Numbered from the stretch's first letter, positions 1 to 6,955 are shown. The stretch: DNA of 8,495 nt from Candidatus Hydrogenedentota bacterium (GCA_003695005.1 RFJE01000067.1:1-8495); one strand, 5' to 3'. Notes: generated from the letters alone by a model not told the origin. Translations and numbers: made by a program.

Positions 1-2
1 GC

Positions 3-80
3 GACGTCATCGACGTCAAAATCCTGTCCGTGGATGTGGAAAGAGGGCGGATTGGGTTGAGTATGGTGGTGGAGGGGTGA
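3..80 (+). CDS. C-terminal end of an S1 RNA-binding domain protein (partial)
   Basis: Only the last 25 residues are in the window; the 5' part lies outside. The frame reads DVIDVKILSVDVERGRIGLS followed by MVVEG and a TGA stop. This matches the last strands of an S1 (OB-fold) RNA-binding domain, where the pattern is V-x-V-K-V-L-x-V-D-x-E-R-x-R-I-x-L-S. Proteins ending in such a domain include Tex, ribosomal protein S1 and small S1-domain regulators, and 25 residues cannot separate these. Third codon positions are mostly G or C, unlike the AT-rich genes from 1760 onward. S1 identity is fairly secure; the specific protein is unknown. Confidence 0.7.
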   Translation, partial: DVIDVKILSVDVERGRIGLSMVVEG

Positions 81-90
81 GGGGGGCCTC

Positions 91-114
91 TGCCTCGGCA
101 TTTGGCACTTTTTT
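91..114 (+). terminator. possible weak intrinsic terminator of the S1-domain gene
   Basis: TGCC at 91-94 can pair with GGCA at 104-107, with one base and then six T (109-114) following. An alternative small stem pairs GAGG (79-82) with CCTC (87-90). The position just after the stop codon fits a terminator, but the stem is only four base pairs, so this is tentative. Confidence 0.3.
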
Positions 115-116
115 AC

Positions 117-145
117 TTGACAAAATAGCCATAAGATTTTATGTT
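117..145 (+). promoter_or_regulatory. possible sigma-70-type promoter
   Basis: A perfect TTGACA -35 box (117-122) is followed after 17 bases by TATGTT (140-145), which matches four of six positions of the -10 consensus. No credible gene begins downstream before the transposase remnant, so it may be the relic promoter of a lost gene or a chance match. Confidence 0.3.
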
Positions 146-409
146 TTCCAAAAAAAAGTTATTAATAACGTTGTGGGGAATTTTGCACATCTTAACTAGT
201 ACCGCCTCTTCTAGACGGATGATTCACAATGCCTACTTTCCCCTACCAAAAAGTAGGCTAAATACTAGCGAGGGGTTAGCGAACATATTTTTCTATACTT
301 ACGAATCACACCAATGCTATTCATCTCTATATTATTATTAATAAGTAGCACAATTTCCATATTGCTACGAAACAATCATAAAACATTTCTATTCCTTAGG
401 TATCGCTGA
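146..409. other. intergenic stretch without a credible gene
   Basis: No reading frame here has a convincing ribosome-binding site or a recognisable product. The only possible small frame (141-341, plus) would start on top of the putative -10 box and has no Shine-Dalgarno sequence. The one structured element seen is the hairpin at 231-258. Confidence 0.5.
231..258. repeat. perfect 9-bp inverted repeat (hairpin)
   Basis: GCCTACTTT (231-239) is exactly complementary to AAAGTAGGC (250-258), separated by a 10-base loop. No T-run follows on either strand, so it does not look like an intrinsic terminator. Its role is unknown; it may be the relic of an operator or a mobile-element end. Confidence 0.6.
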
Positions 410-1019
410 GGTCAACTCATCAGTTATCCATTTTCATGGATTATTATCAATAATTCAGTTCGAAACCGAATTCGGCTTTCTTTCTTATGCTTGCGGTTGA
501 GCCTGCAGACGGTCTTAGCAAGCAGATAGAGTTCCAGAGCAATCGGTAAAGACCGGCAGCCGCAAGAAATATGTATCGTAACAAAGACAACTCCATAGCC
601 ACGGCCTTTACAGGTATCGAAGTACCAGTGGGGCACTTCAAAATGCAGCTTTTTTGAGGTTATAGCTGATGCAAATCGTCGATTCCTATCAAAATTGGTT
701 GTGGCTCATTGGATGCCTGGTTTTGCGCCAAAACCCAGTCGGCGAAACCCCGCCGAGCGGCGTGCCGGGATGCCGCAGGGTCCCAGGAGCTGTAGGCAAA
801 AAAAGATGTGTAAAAGCCGACCCATCGCATGCACTCAAAACCAGTCAATTGAGTCTGGCCTGCGTTTTCGCACCTTCGCACGCAAGCAGCACATCGCTAG
901 AATGAATCAAATGCTGAAACTGCGGCTTGCTGAACTCAAGAAGAAAACTCAACAAAAATTCAATGGGACTCTTCGTTAGCTTTACAACCTTGAACCCCTG
1001 GAAGTGCTCTGAGTTGGCC
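410..1019 (-). mobile_element. internally deleted IS remnant (IS701-like / DDE)
   Basis: The span carries a broken transposase on the minus strand. It may be bounded by short imperfect inverted ends: GGTCAACTCA at 410-419 and its near complement TGAGTTGGCC at 1010-1019 (9 of 10 matching when inverted). The transposase text lacks its C-terminal third, so if both ends are real the element has lost internal sequence. A ten-base match could be chance, and I did not identify a target duplication. That it is a transposon relic is fairly secure; its exact ends are not. Confidence 0.45.
424..985 (-). pseudogene. decayed DDE transposase, IS701-like
   Basis: Reading leftward on the minus strand, transposase-like text continues across three frames. 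About 985-845 gives an N-terminal piece including PIEFLLSFLLEFSKPQFQHL and a G-A-K-T-x-A-R-L-N motif, ended by TGA. About 881-660 gives FFAYSSWDPAA and then ILIGIDD, which resembles the first catalytic Asp region of IS701-like DDE enzymes, ended by a stop. About 660-424 gives HWYFDTCKGRGYG, VVFVTIHIS and RSLPIALELYL, then a basic stretch RLNRKHKKESRIRFRT before a stop. At least two frameshifts and the absence of the later catalytic positions mean it cannot make active enzyme. The family name is from motif memory and is less sure than the transposase identity. Confidence 0.6.
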
Positions 1020-1759
1020 CTTTTGTAGTTAAGGGAATTACGGCGGAGAGTTTGCGCTCAAATACAATATTAGCAATGAACTAAACATTTTGCATCGTAT
1101 GTTGGTCCGAGATGTCTGCCAAGCTACAGTACATTATAGTAGGTTTTTATTTCTAAGGCGCAGGTGCCAAAACGCGGGGATAGGAGAAGGTCCTATTTGC
1201 AAATTCGCAAGTGCCTAGAACGACCAAATTTGCAGATTTCTATGGGTATTGGATCAATCGAATAGGTAGTTTTCTCCAGCCCACATTTCTTCCGCTAATG
1301 TTCGGCACACGCCTACGGTCGTCCGATGAACTTTTCGCGAAGGCTACTGCAACACAAATGTTCGATGAAATGAAAAAAGCAAGCCGCTGCTTTGATACGG
1401 TGTGGCGCTAAGAGAAAGCTTTCACTCGCAATTATCCGTGCAAGAGACTTTTGAGTAAATGTAATGGGCGCGTAATCGGAAATTTTGCGAGGTGGTCATG
1501 GATTTAGTAAATTGCTATGACTGTGGACAACTATTAGCAAACCTTGCTTGATGGCCCATAAATATTTCTGAATTTCTACCAAAGATTGTGCAAGGTCTTA
1601 TTCTTGTTTTTTCGGATTTAAATGGGCGAAGAAATTAATTGTCGGAACAGATTTAATCTATGCTCTCGCCAGCAAAACGCGGTAGAATAAGTTTTTGGAC
1701 TAATTATAGCGACTCAGGGTCAAAACATTTGAATGAATTTTCCCTAGGGTTTTAAAAAA
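1020..1759. other. non-coding or decayed region, no recognisable gene
   Basis: About 740 bases hold no frame I can defend. The longest candidate (1211-1411, plus, 66 residues, GTG start) has no Shine-Dalgarno at a useful distance and no recognised motif. Two small inverted repeats lie close together: ATAGGA/TCCTAT (1180-1185 and 1191-1196, loop of 5) and TGCAAATT/AATTTGCA (1198-1205 and 1227-1234). No convincing promoter for the downstream gene at 1760 was found. Confidence 0.5.
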
Positions 1760-2545
1760 ATGAGTCCGTTGAGGTTCAAGAGGTTCTTGTTAGGTATCTT
1801 ATTCGGGCTAAGTTTGGAACAATTTGTGGTGTCCTTTAGTAAGAACGTGGTCGGCAGGTATAATTTTAGTTTTAGCCCATGGTACTCAGTTTGGAAGCTG
1901 CTTAACCCTTTACGGGAAATTGAATTCATATATTGGTTTATTGCGTTCTATTTTGTTTTCAATTTGTTGAGATTCTATTTTGCAAGTTTTTGGACTGAAA
2001 TGTCTCCCCGGCAATCTCTTTTGGTAATCATTCCGAGCATCCTTTTCGCTATATTTGAAGTGATAATCTTCGGTTTTATGGGAGTAAGAATTTACAGCAT
2101 TGAAAGCTTCCTCTATTTGAATATCGTTTTGCTAGTAGTTGACATAATGTATATATTTATGCTACCAATACTTCCTAGAGCAAGAGAACAGATCTTGCGG
2201 TTACTTATAGCTCGGAGGCAAAGGAGAATAGATAGAGCAGCGCAAGTGCTACTTGATGAAACGAAGGATGAACAAGTGAGGAGGGAACTCGAAAGCCTTT
2301 GCAGACGAATATGTACTGAAATAAACCACCTGGAACAAAGCACAGAAAATATTGCGTTAAATTGGGGGTGGCAAAACACACTGGAATTGATTACATTTGT
2401 TCTACTACTGTTTTGTGAGGATTTGAGAAATTCGCCTACTATCTATGTTTTTTTCTTAATTCTAACAACTCTATATGTCTTAGACTTTTTGGTGAATTGG
2501 GAAGATTGGATAAAAATATTTAACCTTGTTTTTGATAATTCCTAG
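1760..2545 (+). CDS. hypothetical multi-pass membrane protein (261 aa)
   Basis: I do not recognise this protein. It has roughly four to six hydrophobic segments: a possible one at residues 8-27, then about 55-74, 84-107, 114-138, 206-220 and 226-247. Between the third strong segment and the C-terminal pair lies a charged region (about 139-195) rich in Arg, Glu and Gln that looks helical, possibly coiled-coil, and probably cytoplasmic. There is no cleavable signal peptide and no catalytic motif. The ATG is supported by an in-frame TAG at 1745-1747, which prevents much upstream extension; AGGG (1746-1749) is only a weak ribosome-binding site. Codon use is AT-rich, like the downstream pot genes. 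The next gene begins 16 bases after its stop, so the two are probably co-transcribed. Coding status is fairly secure; function is unknown. Confidence 0.75.
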   Translation: MSPLRFKRFLLGILFGLSLEQFVVSFSKNVVGRYNFSFSPWYSVWKLLNPLREIEFIYWFIAFYFVFNLLRFYFASFWTEMSPRQSLLVIIPSILFAIFEVIIFGFMGVRIYSIESFLYLNIVLLVVDIMYIFMLPILPRAREQILRLLIARRQRRIDRAAQVLLDETKDEQVRRELESLCRRICTEINHLEQSTENIALNWGWQNTLELITFVLLLFCEDLRNSPTIYVFFLILTTLYVLDFLVNWEDWIKIFNLVFDNS

Positions 2546-2552
2546 AAAGGAG
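2546..2552 (+). promoter_or_regulatory. Shine-Dalgarno sequence fixing the start of the cysteine-cluster gene
   Basis: AAAGGAG lies nine bases before ATG 2562. This favours that ATG over the in-frame TTG at 2526, which would overlap the preceding gene and place the ribosome-binding site inside the coding region. Confidence 0.75.
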
Positions 2553-2561
2553 CAACCACGT

Positions 2562-3086
2562 ATGGACGGTCGATTCCTGCTGCGGGAAAACGGGATACAT
2601 TGGACATGCCTTAAAGACAAATGTGAAAAAAACTGCTGCGGTGCTGAATTTGAAATGAGACAAACAAGCAATCGACTGTGTTCTGTATTTAAGCTTCACC
2701 ATAATCAAGTGCCCTTATTACCAAATGAAAAAGAGCTAATTGCTGAAAAATATGGTTCGCACTATATAAGGCAAGACATCGATGGAGGGTTTTACATAAA
2801 TCTCTCAGAAGACGGGAAATGTCCTTTTTTAACTGACAAAGGATTGTGCAAAATACAGGAAATTAAACCGACCTTGTGCCGAGCCTATCCTTTTTATATA
2901 GACATTTTTAGCGGACTGAATGTAGACGCAGATTGCCCAGGTTTTGGAAAAGGATTTACGGACCGAGAGACTGTAAACAAAATGCTCGAAGCATTAATAG
3001 AAGTTTACGAGCTACAAATTAAAAAAGTTAGAAAAATTGCCTCTTGGCCTGCCAATAGTGAAGGTAGGTTATTCCGTAGAGACTAG
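2562..3086 (+). CDS. YkgJ-type cysteine-cluster protein (174 aa)
   Basis: The protein matches the YkgJ / CxxCxxCC family of putative zinc- or iron-binding proteins. Its core reads KCPFLTDKGLCKIQEIKPTL followed by CRAYPF (about residues 86-111), which carries the family's C-P-F-L...C-x-I-Y/Q-E...R/K-P-x-x-C-R-x-Y/F-P pattern. Nine cysteines are present: 16, 21, 25, 26, 40, 87, 96, 106 and 125. The N-terminal set is spaced C-x4-C-x3-C-C, which differs from the usual tight cluster. There are no membrane segments and no signal peptide, so it is probably cytoplasmic. The metal and biological role of the family are not established. It ends 25 bases before potA on the same strand and may share its transcript, but a functional link with polyamine uptake is not shown. 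Confidence 0.8.
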   Translation: MDGRFLLRENGIHWTCLKDKCEKNCCGAEFEMRQTSNRLCSVFKLHHNQVPLLPNEKELIAEKYGSHYIRQDIDGGFYINLSEDGKCPFLTDKGLCKIQEIKPTLCRAYPFYIDIFSGLNVDADCPGFGKGFTDRETVNKMLEALIEVYELQIKKVRKIASWPANSEGRLFRRD

Positions 3087-3111
3087 CTTAATATGATGGA
3101 CTGCCTTAATT

Positions 3112-4212
3112 ATGGGACAAATTGATCTAGAAGTAAGAAATCTTAAAAAGTATTTTGGTTCTGTTTGTGCTGTAAACGATGTTTCACTGCAAATATGTAA
3201 CGGTGAGTTTTTTTCAATACTTGGTCCAAGTGGCTGTGGCAAAACGACACTACTACGAATCATTGCAGGTCTGTTGCCTCCTGATAAAGGTTCTGTTTAT
3301 TTGAGGGGAAGATGCATAGATAGTGTTCCAGCTTACAGGAGGGACATAAATACTGTTTTTCAAAATTATGCACTTTTCCCACATATGACTGTTTTTGATA
3401 ATATCGCATTTGGCCTTTCCGTCAAAAAACTTCAGAAAAAAGAAATTAGGGAAAAAGTCCTAAGCGCAATAGATTTAGTAGAGCTAGAAGGACTAGAAAA
3501 TAGAAAACCGAAGCAACTTAGTGGAGGGCAGCAACAACGGGTAGCGTTAGCCCGAGCATTGGTAAATCAACCATCAGTACTACTTCTTGATGAGCCTTTA
3601 GGAGCACTGGATGTGAAGCTGCGGCAGCTTATGCAGGATGAACTAAAGAAGTTGCAAAAAAAACTAAGAACTACATTTATTTACGTTACCCACGATCAAG
3701 AAGAAGCTATTTCAATGTCCGATCGTATAGCGATTATGAAGGACGGACGCATCGAACAGGTTGGAACACCGATAGAAATCTATAGTCGTCCTAAAACAAA
3801 GTTTATTGCCGGCTTTATTGGCGACGCCAATTTTTTTGAAGGAAAGCCAGCTTTTGTGAATGATAGCACGATTTGTTTAAGGATTGACAATCAATACGCA
3901 ATTAAGGCTTTTTCTCGTAACCAATTGGACATATCTACGAAAGTAATAATAATGGTTCGGCCGGAAAAAATTAGGATACTGCCCAGTTTCCAGACACTAG
4001 ATTTGAAAGACAATAATGAAATAAACATAGTCAATGGCCAAATTGAGGATGTGCTCTACTTGGGCAATATGATAGAATATATTGTCCGAATTTCGTCCAA
4101 AACTAGGGTGATTGTATTTGAGCAAAATTATAGCGACCAATCGATTTACAAAAAAGGGGCCAGGATTGTCGCATTTTGGAAAGCTAAAGATAGTGTATTG
4201 CTATCAGAATAA
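3112..4212 (+). CDS. potA: spermidine/putrescine ABC transporter ATP-binding protein PotA
   Basis: This is the cytoplasmic ATPase that powers polyamine import by the PotABCD complex. All nucleotide-binding motifs are intact: Walker A GPSGCGKT (38-45), Q-loop Gln84, signature LSGGQ (136-140), Walker B VLLLDE (156-161), the D-loop at GALD (164-167) and the switch His194 in THD. The C-terminal part (about 235-366) forms the regulatory TOBE-type domain with the typical MVRPEKIRI stretch at 281-289. The 366-residue length is normal for PotA. No good Shine-Dalgarno is seen before ATG 3112, only GGA at 3098-3100; other nearby ATGs are out of frame. The stop codon lies seven bases before potB, so translation is probably coupled. 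Related ATPases for sulfate, iron or maltose share these motifs; assignment to polyamines rests on sequence resemblance and on the potBCD neighbours. Confidence 0.93.
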   Translation: MGQIDLEVRNLKKYFGSVCAVNDVSLQICNGEFFSILGPSGCGKTTLLRIIAGLLPPDKGSVYLRGRCIDSVPAYRRDINTVFQNYALFPHMTVFDNIAFGLSVKKLQKKEIREKVLSAIDLVELEGLENRKPKQLSGGQQQRVALARALVNQPSVLLLDEPLGALDVKLRQLMQDELKKLQKKLRTTFIYVTHDQEEAISMSDRIAIMKDGRIEQVGTPIEIYSRPKTKFIAGFIGDANFFEGKPAFVNDSTICLRIDNQYAIKAFSRNQLDISTKVIIMVRPEKIRILPSFQTLDLKDNNEINIVNGQIEDVLYLGNMIEYIVRISSKTRVIVFEQNYSDQSIYKKGARIVAFWKAKDSVLLSE

Positions 4213-4219
4213 CGGTATT

Positions 4220-5074
4220 ATGAAGAAAAAATCGCGCTACGCTGACGATTTCATATTGGTACTAATGTTGGGCCCTGCGCTGCTGTGGTTTGTATTTTTT
4301 TTCCTTGTTCCCTTGGCTATAATAGTCTTTTACAGTTTTTGTGAAAGGGGGACATATGGTGGGATAGTTTACAGATTTACTCTCAGGAACTACGTAGAGG
4401 CTTTTGATGCTCTTTACTTAAACGCTTTTGTAAGGTCGGTTAGAATAGCTTTCCTAAACACGTTTCTTTGTTTAATCATTGGCTATCCTGTTGCATACTA
4501 TATTTCTACCAAGCCGCCTCGGATTAAGAATTCTCTTATCCTTCTTGTTATTGTGCCTTTTTGGACGAATTTCTTAGTTCGTACATACTCTTGGATGATT
4601 ATCTTGCGAACGGAAGGACTTGTTAATTCGCTTCTACTTGGCCTTAATATTTTAAGGAATCCATTAAATCTGCTATTTAGCGAAAAAGCTGTAGTTATCG
4701 GTCTGGTATATGGCTACCTTCCCTTTATGATACTCCCTATCTACGCCTCCATCGAGAAAGTTGACTTCTTGCTGCTTGACGCCGCTAAGGATTTAGGGGC
4801 AAATTCCATGCAGGTTTTTGCAAAGATTATGCTACCTCTTACCTTGCCTGGAATCATCGCTGGTTCAATTCTCGTATTAATCCCTTCCTTGGGAGCATTT
4901 ATTACTCCGGATCTTCTCGGAGGTGCAAAAAATCTAATGATAGGGAATGTTATCAAAGACCAATTCCTGGCAGCAAGAAATTGGCCATTCGGTTCTGCCA
5001 TTGCAATTATCTTAATGGTAATAGTAGTACTTCTTCTAAAACTTTATCTTGGAATAAACAAAGAAAATGAATAG
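4220..5074 (+). CDS. potB: spermidine/putrescine ABC transporter permease PotB
   Basis: This is one of the two inner-membrane channel subunits of the polyamine importer. Hydrophobic segments occur at about residues 12-37, 72-95, 104-128, 155-175, 207-225 and 258-278, giving the six-helix permease fold. The cytoplasmic EAA loop that docks on PotA is clear at about 187-215 (DAAKDLGANSMQVFAKIMLP then LTLPGIIAG). The 284-residue length is usual. The start at 4220 is chosen because it lies seven bases after the potA stop and matches the family's N-terminus; an in-frame TTG at 4112 would overlap potA by about 100 bases. No strong Shine-Dalgarno is present, consistent with translational coupling to potA. 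The IS30 element begins two bases after its TAG stop and leaves the protein intact. Confidence 0.93.
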   Translation: MKKKSRYADDFILVLMLGPALLWFVFFFLVPLAIIVFYSFCERGTYGGIVYRFTLRNYVEAFDALYLNAFVRSVRIAFLNTFLCLIIGYPVAYYISTKPPRIKNSLILLVIVPFWTNFLVRTYSWMIILRTEGLVNSLLLGLNILRNPLNLLFSEKAVVIGLVYGYLPFMILPIYASIEKVDFLLLDAAKDLGANSMQVFAKIMLPLTLPGIIAGSILVLIPSLGAFITPDLLGGAKNLMIGNVIKDQFLAARNWPFGSAIAIILMVIVVLLLKLYLGINKENE

Positions 5075-5076
5075 AG

Positions 5077-5099
5077 CGGATTCAAGTTTCAAGTGCAGC
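5077..5099 (+). repeat. left terminal inverted repeat of the IS30-like element
   Basis: This begins CGGATTCAAG and contains AAGTGCA at 5091-5097. It matches the right end when inverted. The transposase stop codon (complement of 5082-5084) falls inside the repeat, an arrangement common in compact IS elements. Confidence 0.7.
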
Positions 5100-6046
5100 G
5101 AGTGCTTTTTGCCATACTTCTTCAGGAACGTGAAAGTCTAGCGTTTTTCTGGGTCTTTTATTGAGTTTGATTTAAACGTATAGTACTAGCTTTGGGTACA
5201 GCTTACGAAGCGTGCCTTAATTAGGAAAGTACTGCCAAATGAGGTTATTTGTATTTTCATTGCCCTATTTTTCCCATAAGCAGTACGGATGGGCGAAACG
5301 AAATCAAGGGTTGAGAGCTTCTGCTTTTTTTCATGTTTTGTGAACTCTTTACGGTTGTCTGCTTTGATGGTGAAAACAAGCTCGATAAAAGGCCGAAGCA
5401 TCTCAACCAATGGCTCGGCCACCAGGTCTACTTTTTTGCTGGCTATTGCCCGCATACAGATAAATTTGGTTCTTCTTTTTACGGCGGTGAGCAATGCACT
5501 TTGTTCGCCTTTGGCGATGATGAGATCAACTCCCCAATCTTCGAACCGCTACTTTCGGTCCAGGATGGCATCGCGAAACGGATGCTGACGCGATTGGGGA
5601 TATTACAGCCTCGATCGCTGGTTTTTAATCGCTTACGGCGTTTTTTCCGTTGCAGGCGAAGATGCTTGTACAGCTGGCCGCCTTGCTCTTTGTCTGCATA
5701 GATAAATTGGTAAATGGTTTCGTGGCTGATCCAAGGACGCTGAAGCTTTTTCGGCTATCCTGTGATCTATTCCGGGCTCAATTTGTGCACAAGGAGCTCC
5801 CTCACCTCGTGTTTCAGAGCCTCAGTAGGTCGGATCCTTTTCCGTGCTTGAAGTTTTCGGTCGAGGGCACGCCCATGAGCCTGTTTGGCGCGATAGCCAC
5901 GCAGCCCTCGATTGCGATGGACCTTGCGCAATATGGTTGATCGGGCGAACTCCAAGAAGTGTCGCGATCTTGCAGTAAGCGTAGCCAAGTTTTAAATAGG
6001 CCTTGATCTCAACTCGCTGTTCATAACTATGCTGTTTGTAGTGCAA
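5082..6046 (-). pseudogene. IS30-family transposase, multiply frameshifted
   Basis: The N-terminus reads (TTG)HYKQHSYEQR...LGVRP, the IS30 helix-turn-helix region, with GGAG six bases before the TTG. A frameshift near 5940-5950 moves the text to another frame, with STILRKVHRNRGLRGYRAKQ and then ELLVHKLSPE. Two in-frame TAG codons follow, then PWISHETIYQFIYADKEQGG, which is highly typical of IS30. A further shift near 5570-5580 leads to DAILDRK, a TAG, DWGVDLIIAKGEQSALLTAV and ADNRKEF (normally DNGKEF). Later shifts scatter GNENTN...QYFPN (5250-5220) and LDFHVPEEVWQKALAALET, which ends at TGA in the left repeat. The likely DDE residues can still be traced (D of VDL, D of ADN, E of NENTN) but lie in different frames, so no active protein can be made. 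Several individual codons have also drifted, for instance W-E to W-G before the first Asp. Confidence 0.9.
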
Positions 6047-6067
6047 TATCTACTCCAGATTTGGTCC

Positions 6068-6099
6068 TATGCTCATAAATCCAGGGATTTATGAGCATA
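6068..6099. repeat. perfect 15-bp palindrome in the IS30-like element
   Basis: TATGCTCATAAATCC (6068-6082) is followed by AG and then its exact complement GGATTTATGAGCATA (6085-6099). It lies between the transposase start (6046) and the right terminal repeat (6119), so it would be in the transposase promoter or leader region. Neither side has a T-run, so it is not a classical intrinsic terminator. The hairpin could lower transposase expression from read-through transcripts or bind a regulator; this is inference. Its perfection contrasts with the decayed transposase beside it. Confidence 0.85.
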
Positions 6100-6118
6100 A
6101 GAAATTCCACAATAAATT

Positions 6119-6141
6119 GTTGCACTTATTTCTTGAACTCA
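6119..6141 (-). repeat. right terminal inverted repeat of the IS30-like element
   Basis: Read inward on the minus strand it begins TGAGTTCAAG and carries AAGTGCA, matching the left end at 15 of 23 positions. AGAG at 6143-6146 repeats the four bases that flank the left end. Confidence 0.7.
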
Positions 6142-6163
6142 CAGAGCAATTATTATTGGACTT

Positions 6164-6955
6164 ATGAAAGTTTCTAAGCACCAAATAGAAAGCGGTCTGC
6201 TGTCATTTTACTGTAGGTTAATATATTTTTTTCTATATTTTCCAATTGTGATACTAGTGGTTTTCTCTTTTAACCGCGAGAGGATAAACGCCAAATGGAC
6301 CGGTTTTACATTTTATTGGTACAAAATATTGTTATCTGATTCGGACCTTCTCTTATCTCTAAAGAACAGTGTCGTTATTGCTTTTTTTTCAACCATAGTT
6401 TCTACCGTACTTGGTACATGCGCAGCGTTTGCAATGCACCGTTTTAGGTTTTCGGGGAGGAATTTTTTTGATGCGATATTGCATTTGCCTATAATCATTC
6501 CTGACATTGTGATGGCGATAGCTTTGCTTTCCTTCTTTGTTCTAATTCATTTAAGACTCGGATTAACCTCTGTAATAATTGCCCACATAACATTTAACAT
6601 CGCATTTGTTGCTATTGTTGTAAGGGCTAGATTACATGACTTTGATATTGAACTTGAAGAAGCTGCTATGGATCTAGGGGCAACCAAGTTTCAAGCGTTT
6701 CTTAAGATTACAGTGCCTCTTACAATGCCCGGAATTCTTGCAGGAGCTCTGCTGGCATTCACACTGTCTTTTGATGACTTTTTAATCGCGTTTTTTACTG
6801 CAGGAGTGGGTTCTACAACATTACCCTTGAAGGTCTATTCCATGGTCAAATTTGGTGTATCTCCTGAAATAAATGCTATATCTGCCATCACTTTACTTAT
6901 TACTTTCATTCTAATCTTCATTGCCCAGAAGTTACAAAGAGTAACAACGATTTAG
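6164..6955 (+). CDS. potC: spermidine/putrescine ABC transporter permease PotC
   Basis: This is the second inner-membrane channel subunit of the polyamine importer. Hydrophobic segments lie at about residues 12-36, 67-90, 104-128, 133-153, 187-212 and 237-255. The EAA loop for contact with PotA is intact at about 166-194 (EEAAMDLGATKFQAFLKITV then PLTMPGILAG). At 263 residues it has normal family length, and nothing is truncated. Only GGA at 6158-6160, three bases before the ATG, resembles a ribosome-binding site. Before the IS30 insertion the potB stop would have been about 20 bases upstream, so potC probably relied on translation arriving from potB. The insertion has removed that coupling while leaving the gene complete. 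potD follows after 15 bases. Confidence 0.93.
   Translation: MKVSKHQIESGLLSFYCRLIYFFLYFPIVILVVFSFNRERINAKWTGFTFYWYKILLSDSDLLLSLKNSVVIAFFSTIVSTVLGTCAAFAMHRFRFSGRNFFDAILHLPIIIPDIVMAIALLSFFVLIHLRLGLTSVIIAHITFNIAFVAIVVRARLHDFDIELEEAAMDLGATKFQAFLKITVPLTMPGILAGALLAFTLSFDDFLIAFFTAGVGSTTLPLKVYSMVKFGVSPEINAISAITLLITFILIFIAQKLQRVTTI

Larger units (their letters stand above)
5077..6141 (-). mobile_element. IS30-family insertion sequence (degenerate) between potB and potC
   Basis: About 1,065 bases, the normal size for IS30-family elements, interrupt the pot operon. A minus-strand transposase relic fills most of it. The ends are imperfect inverted repeats: reading inward, the left end (5077-5099) and right end (6141-6119) match at 15 of 23 positions, including the blocks TTCAAG and AAGTGCA. 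AGAG occurs immediately outside the left end (5073-5076) and one base outside the right end (6143-6146), a plausible target duplication, though IS30 duplications are usually 2-3 bases. Removing the element restores a potB-potC gap of about 20 bases, similar to the other gaps in the operon. The element appears dead. Confidence 0.85.

Noticed and set aside
141..341. Small plus-strand open frame of 66 codons beginning MFSKKK with a hydrophobic start
   Set aside because: Its ATG overlaps the putative -10 box, it has no Shine-Dalgarno sequence, and the frame runs through a perfect hairpin with no recognisable motif.
669..979. Plus-strand open frames rich in Arg, Pro and Ala
   Set aside because: They lie antisense to the GC-rich transposase relic, which reads as known transposase text on the minus strand, so they are shadows.
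1211..1411. Plus-strand frame of 66 codons starting with GTG
   Set aside because: No ribosome-binding site at a usable distance and no recognised domain. It may be a decayed gene fragment, but I cannot support a call.
5082..6046. Possible recoding of TAG as a sense codon, since the IS30 relic has in-frame TAG codons
   Set aside because: The same genome segment ends five intact genes with TAG, the residues expected at the in-frame TAGs differ from each other, and the transposase also has frameshifts that recoding cannot explain.
6068..6099. The palindrome as an intrinsic terminator of potAB
   Set aside because: No T-run follows the stem on either strand, and the stem is AT-rich, unlike a typical intrinsic terminator.
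6133..6156. A hybrid promoter at the right IS end (TTGAAC and TATTAT) driving potC
   Set aside because: The spacing between the two boxes is only 12 bases, and transcription would start at or just before the potC ATG, leaving no leader.
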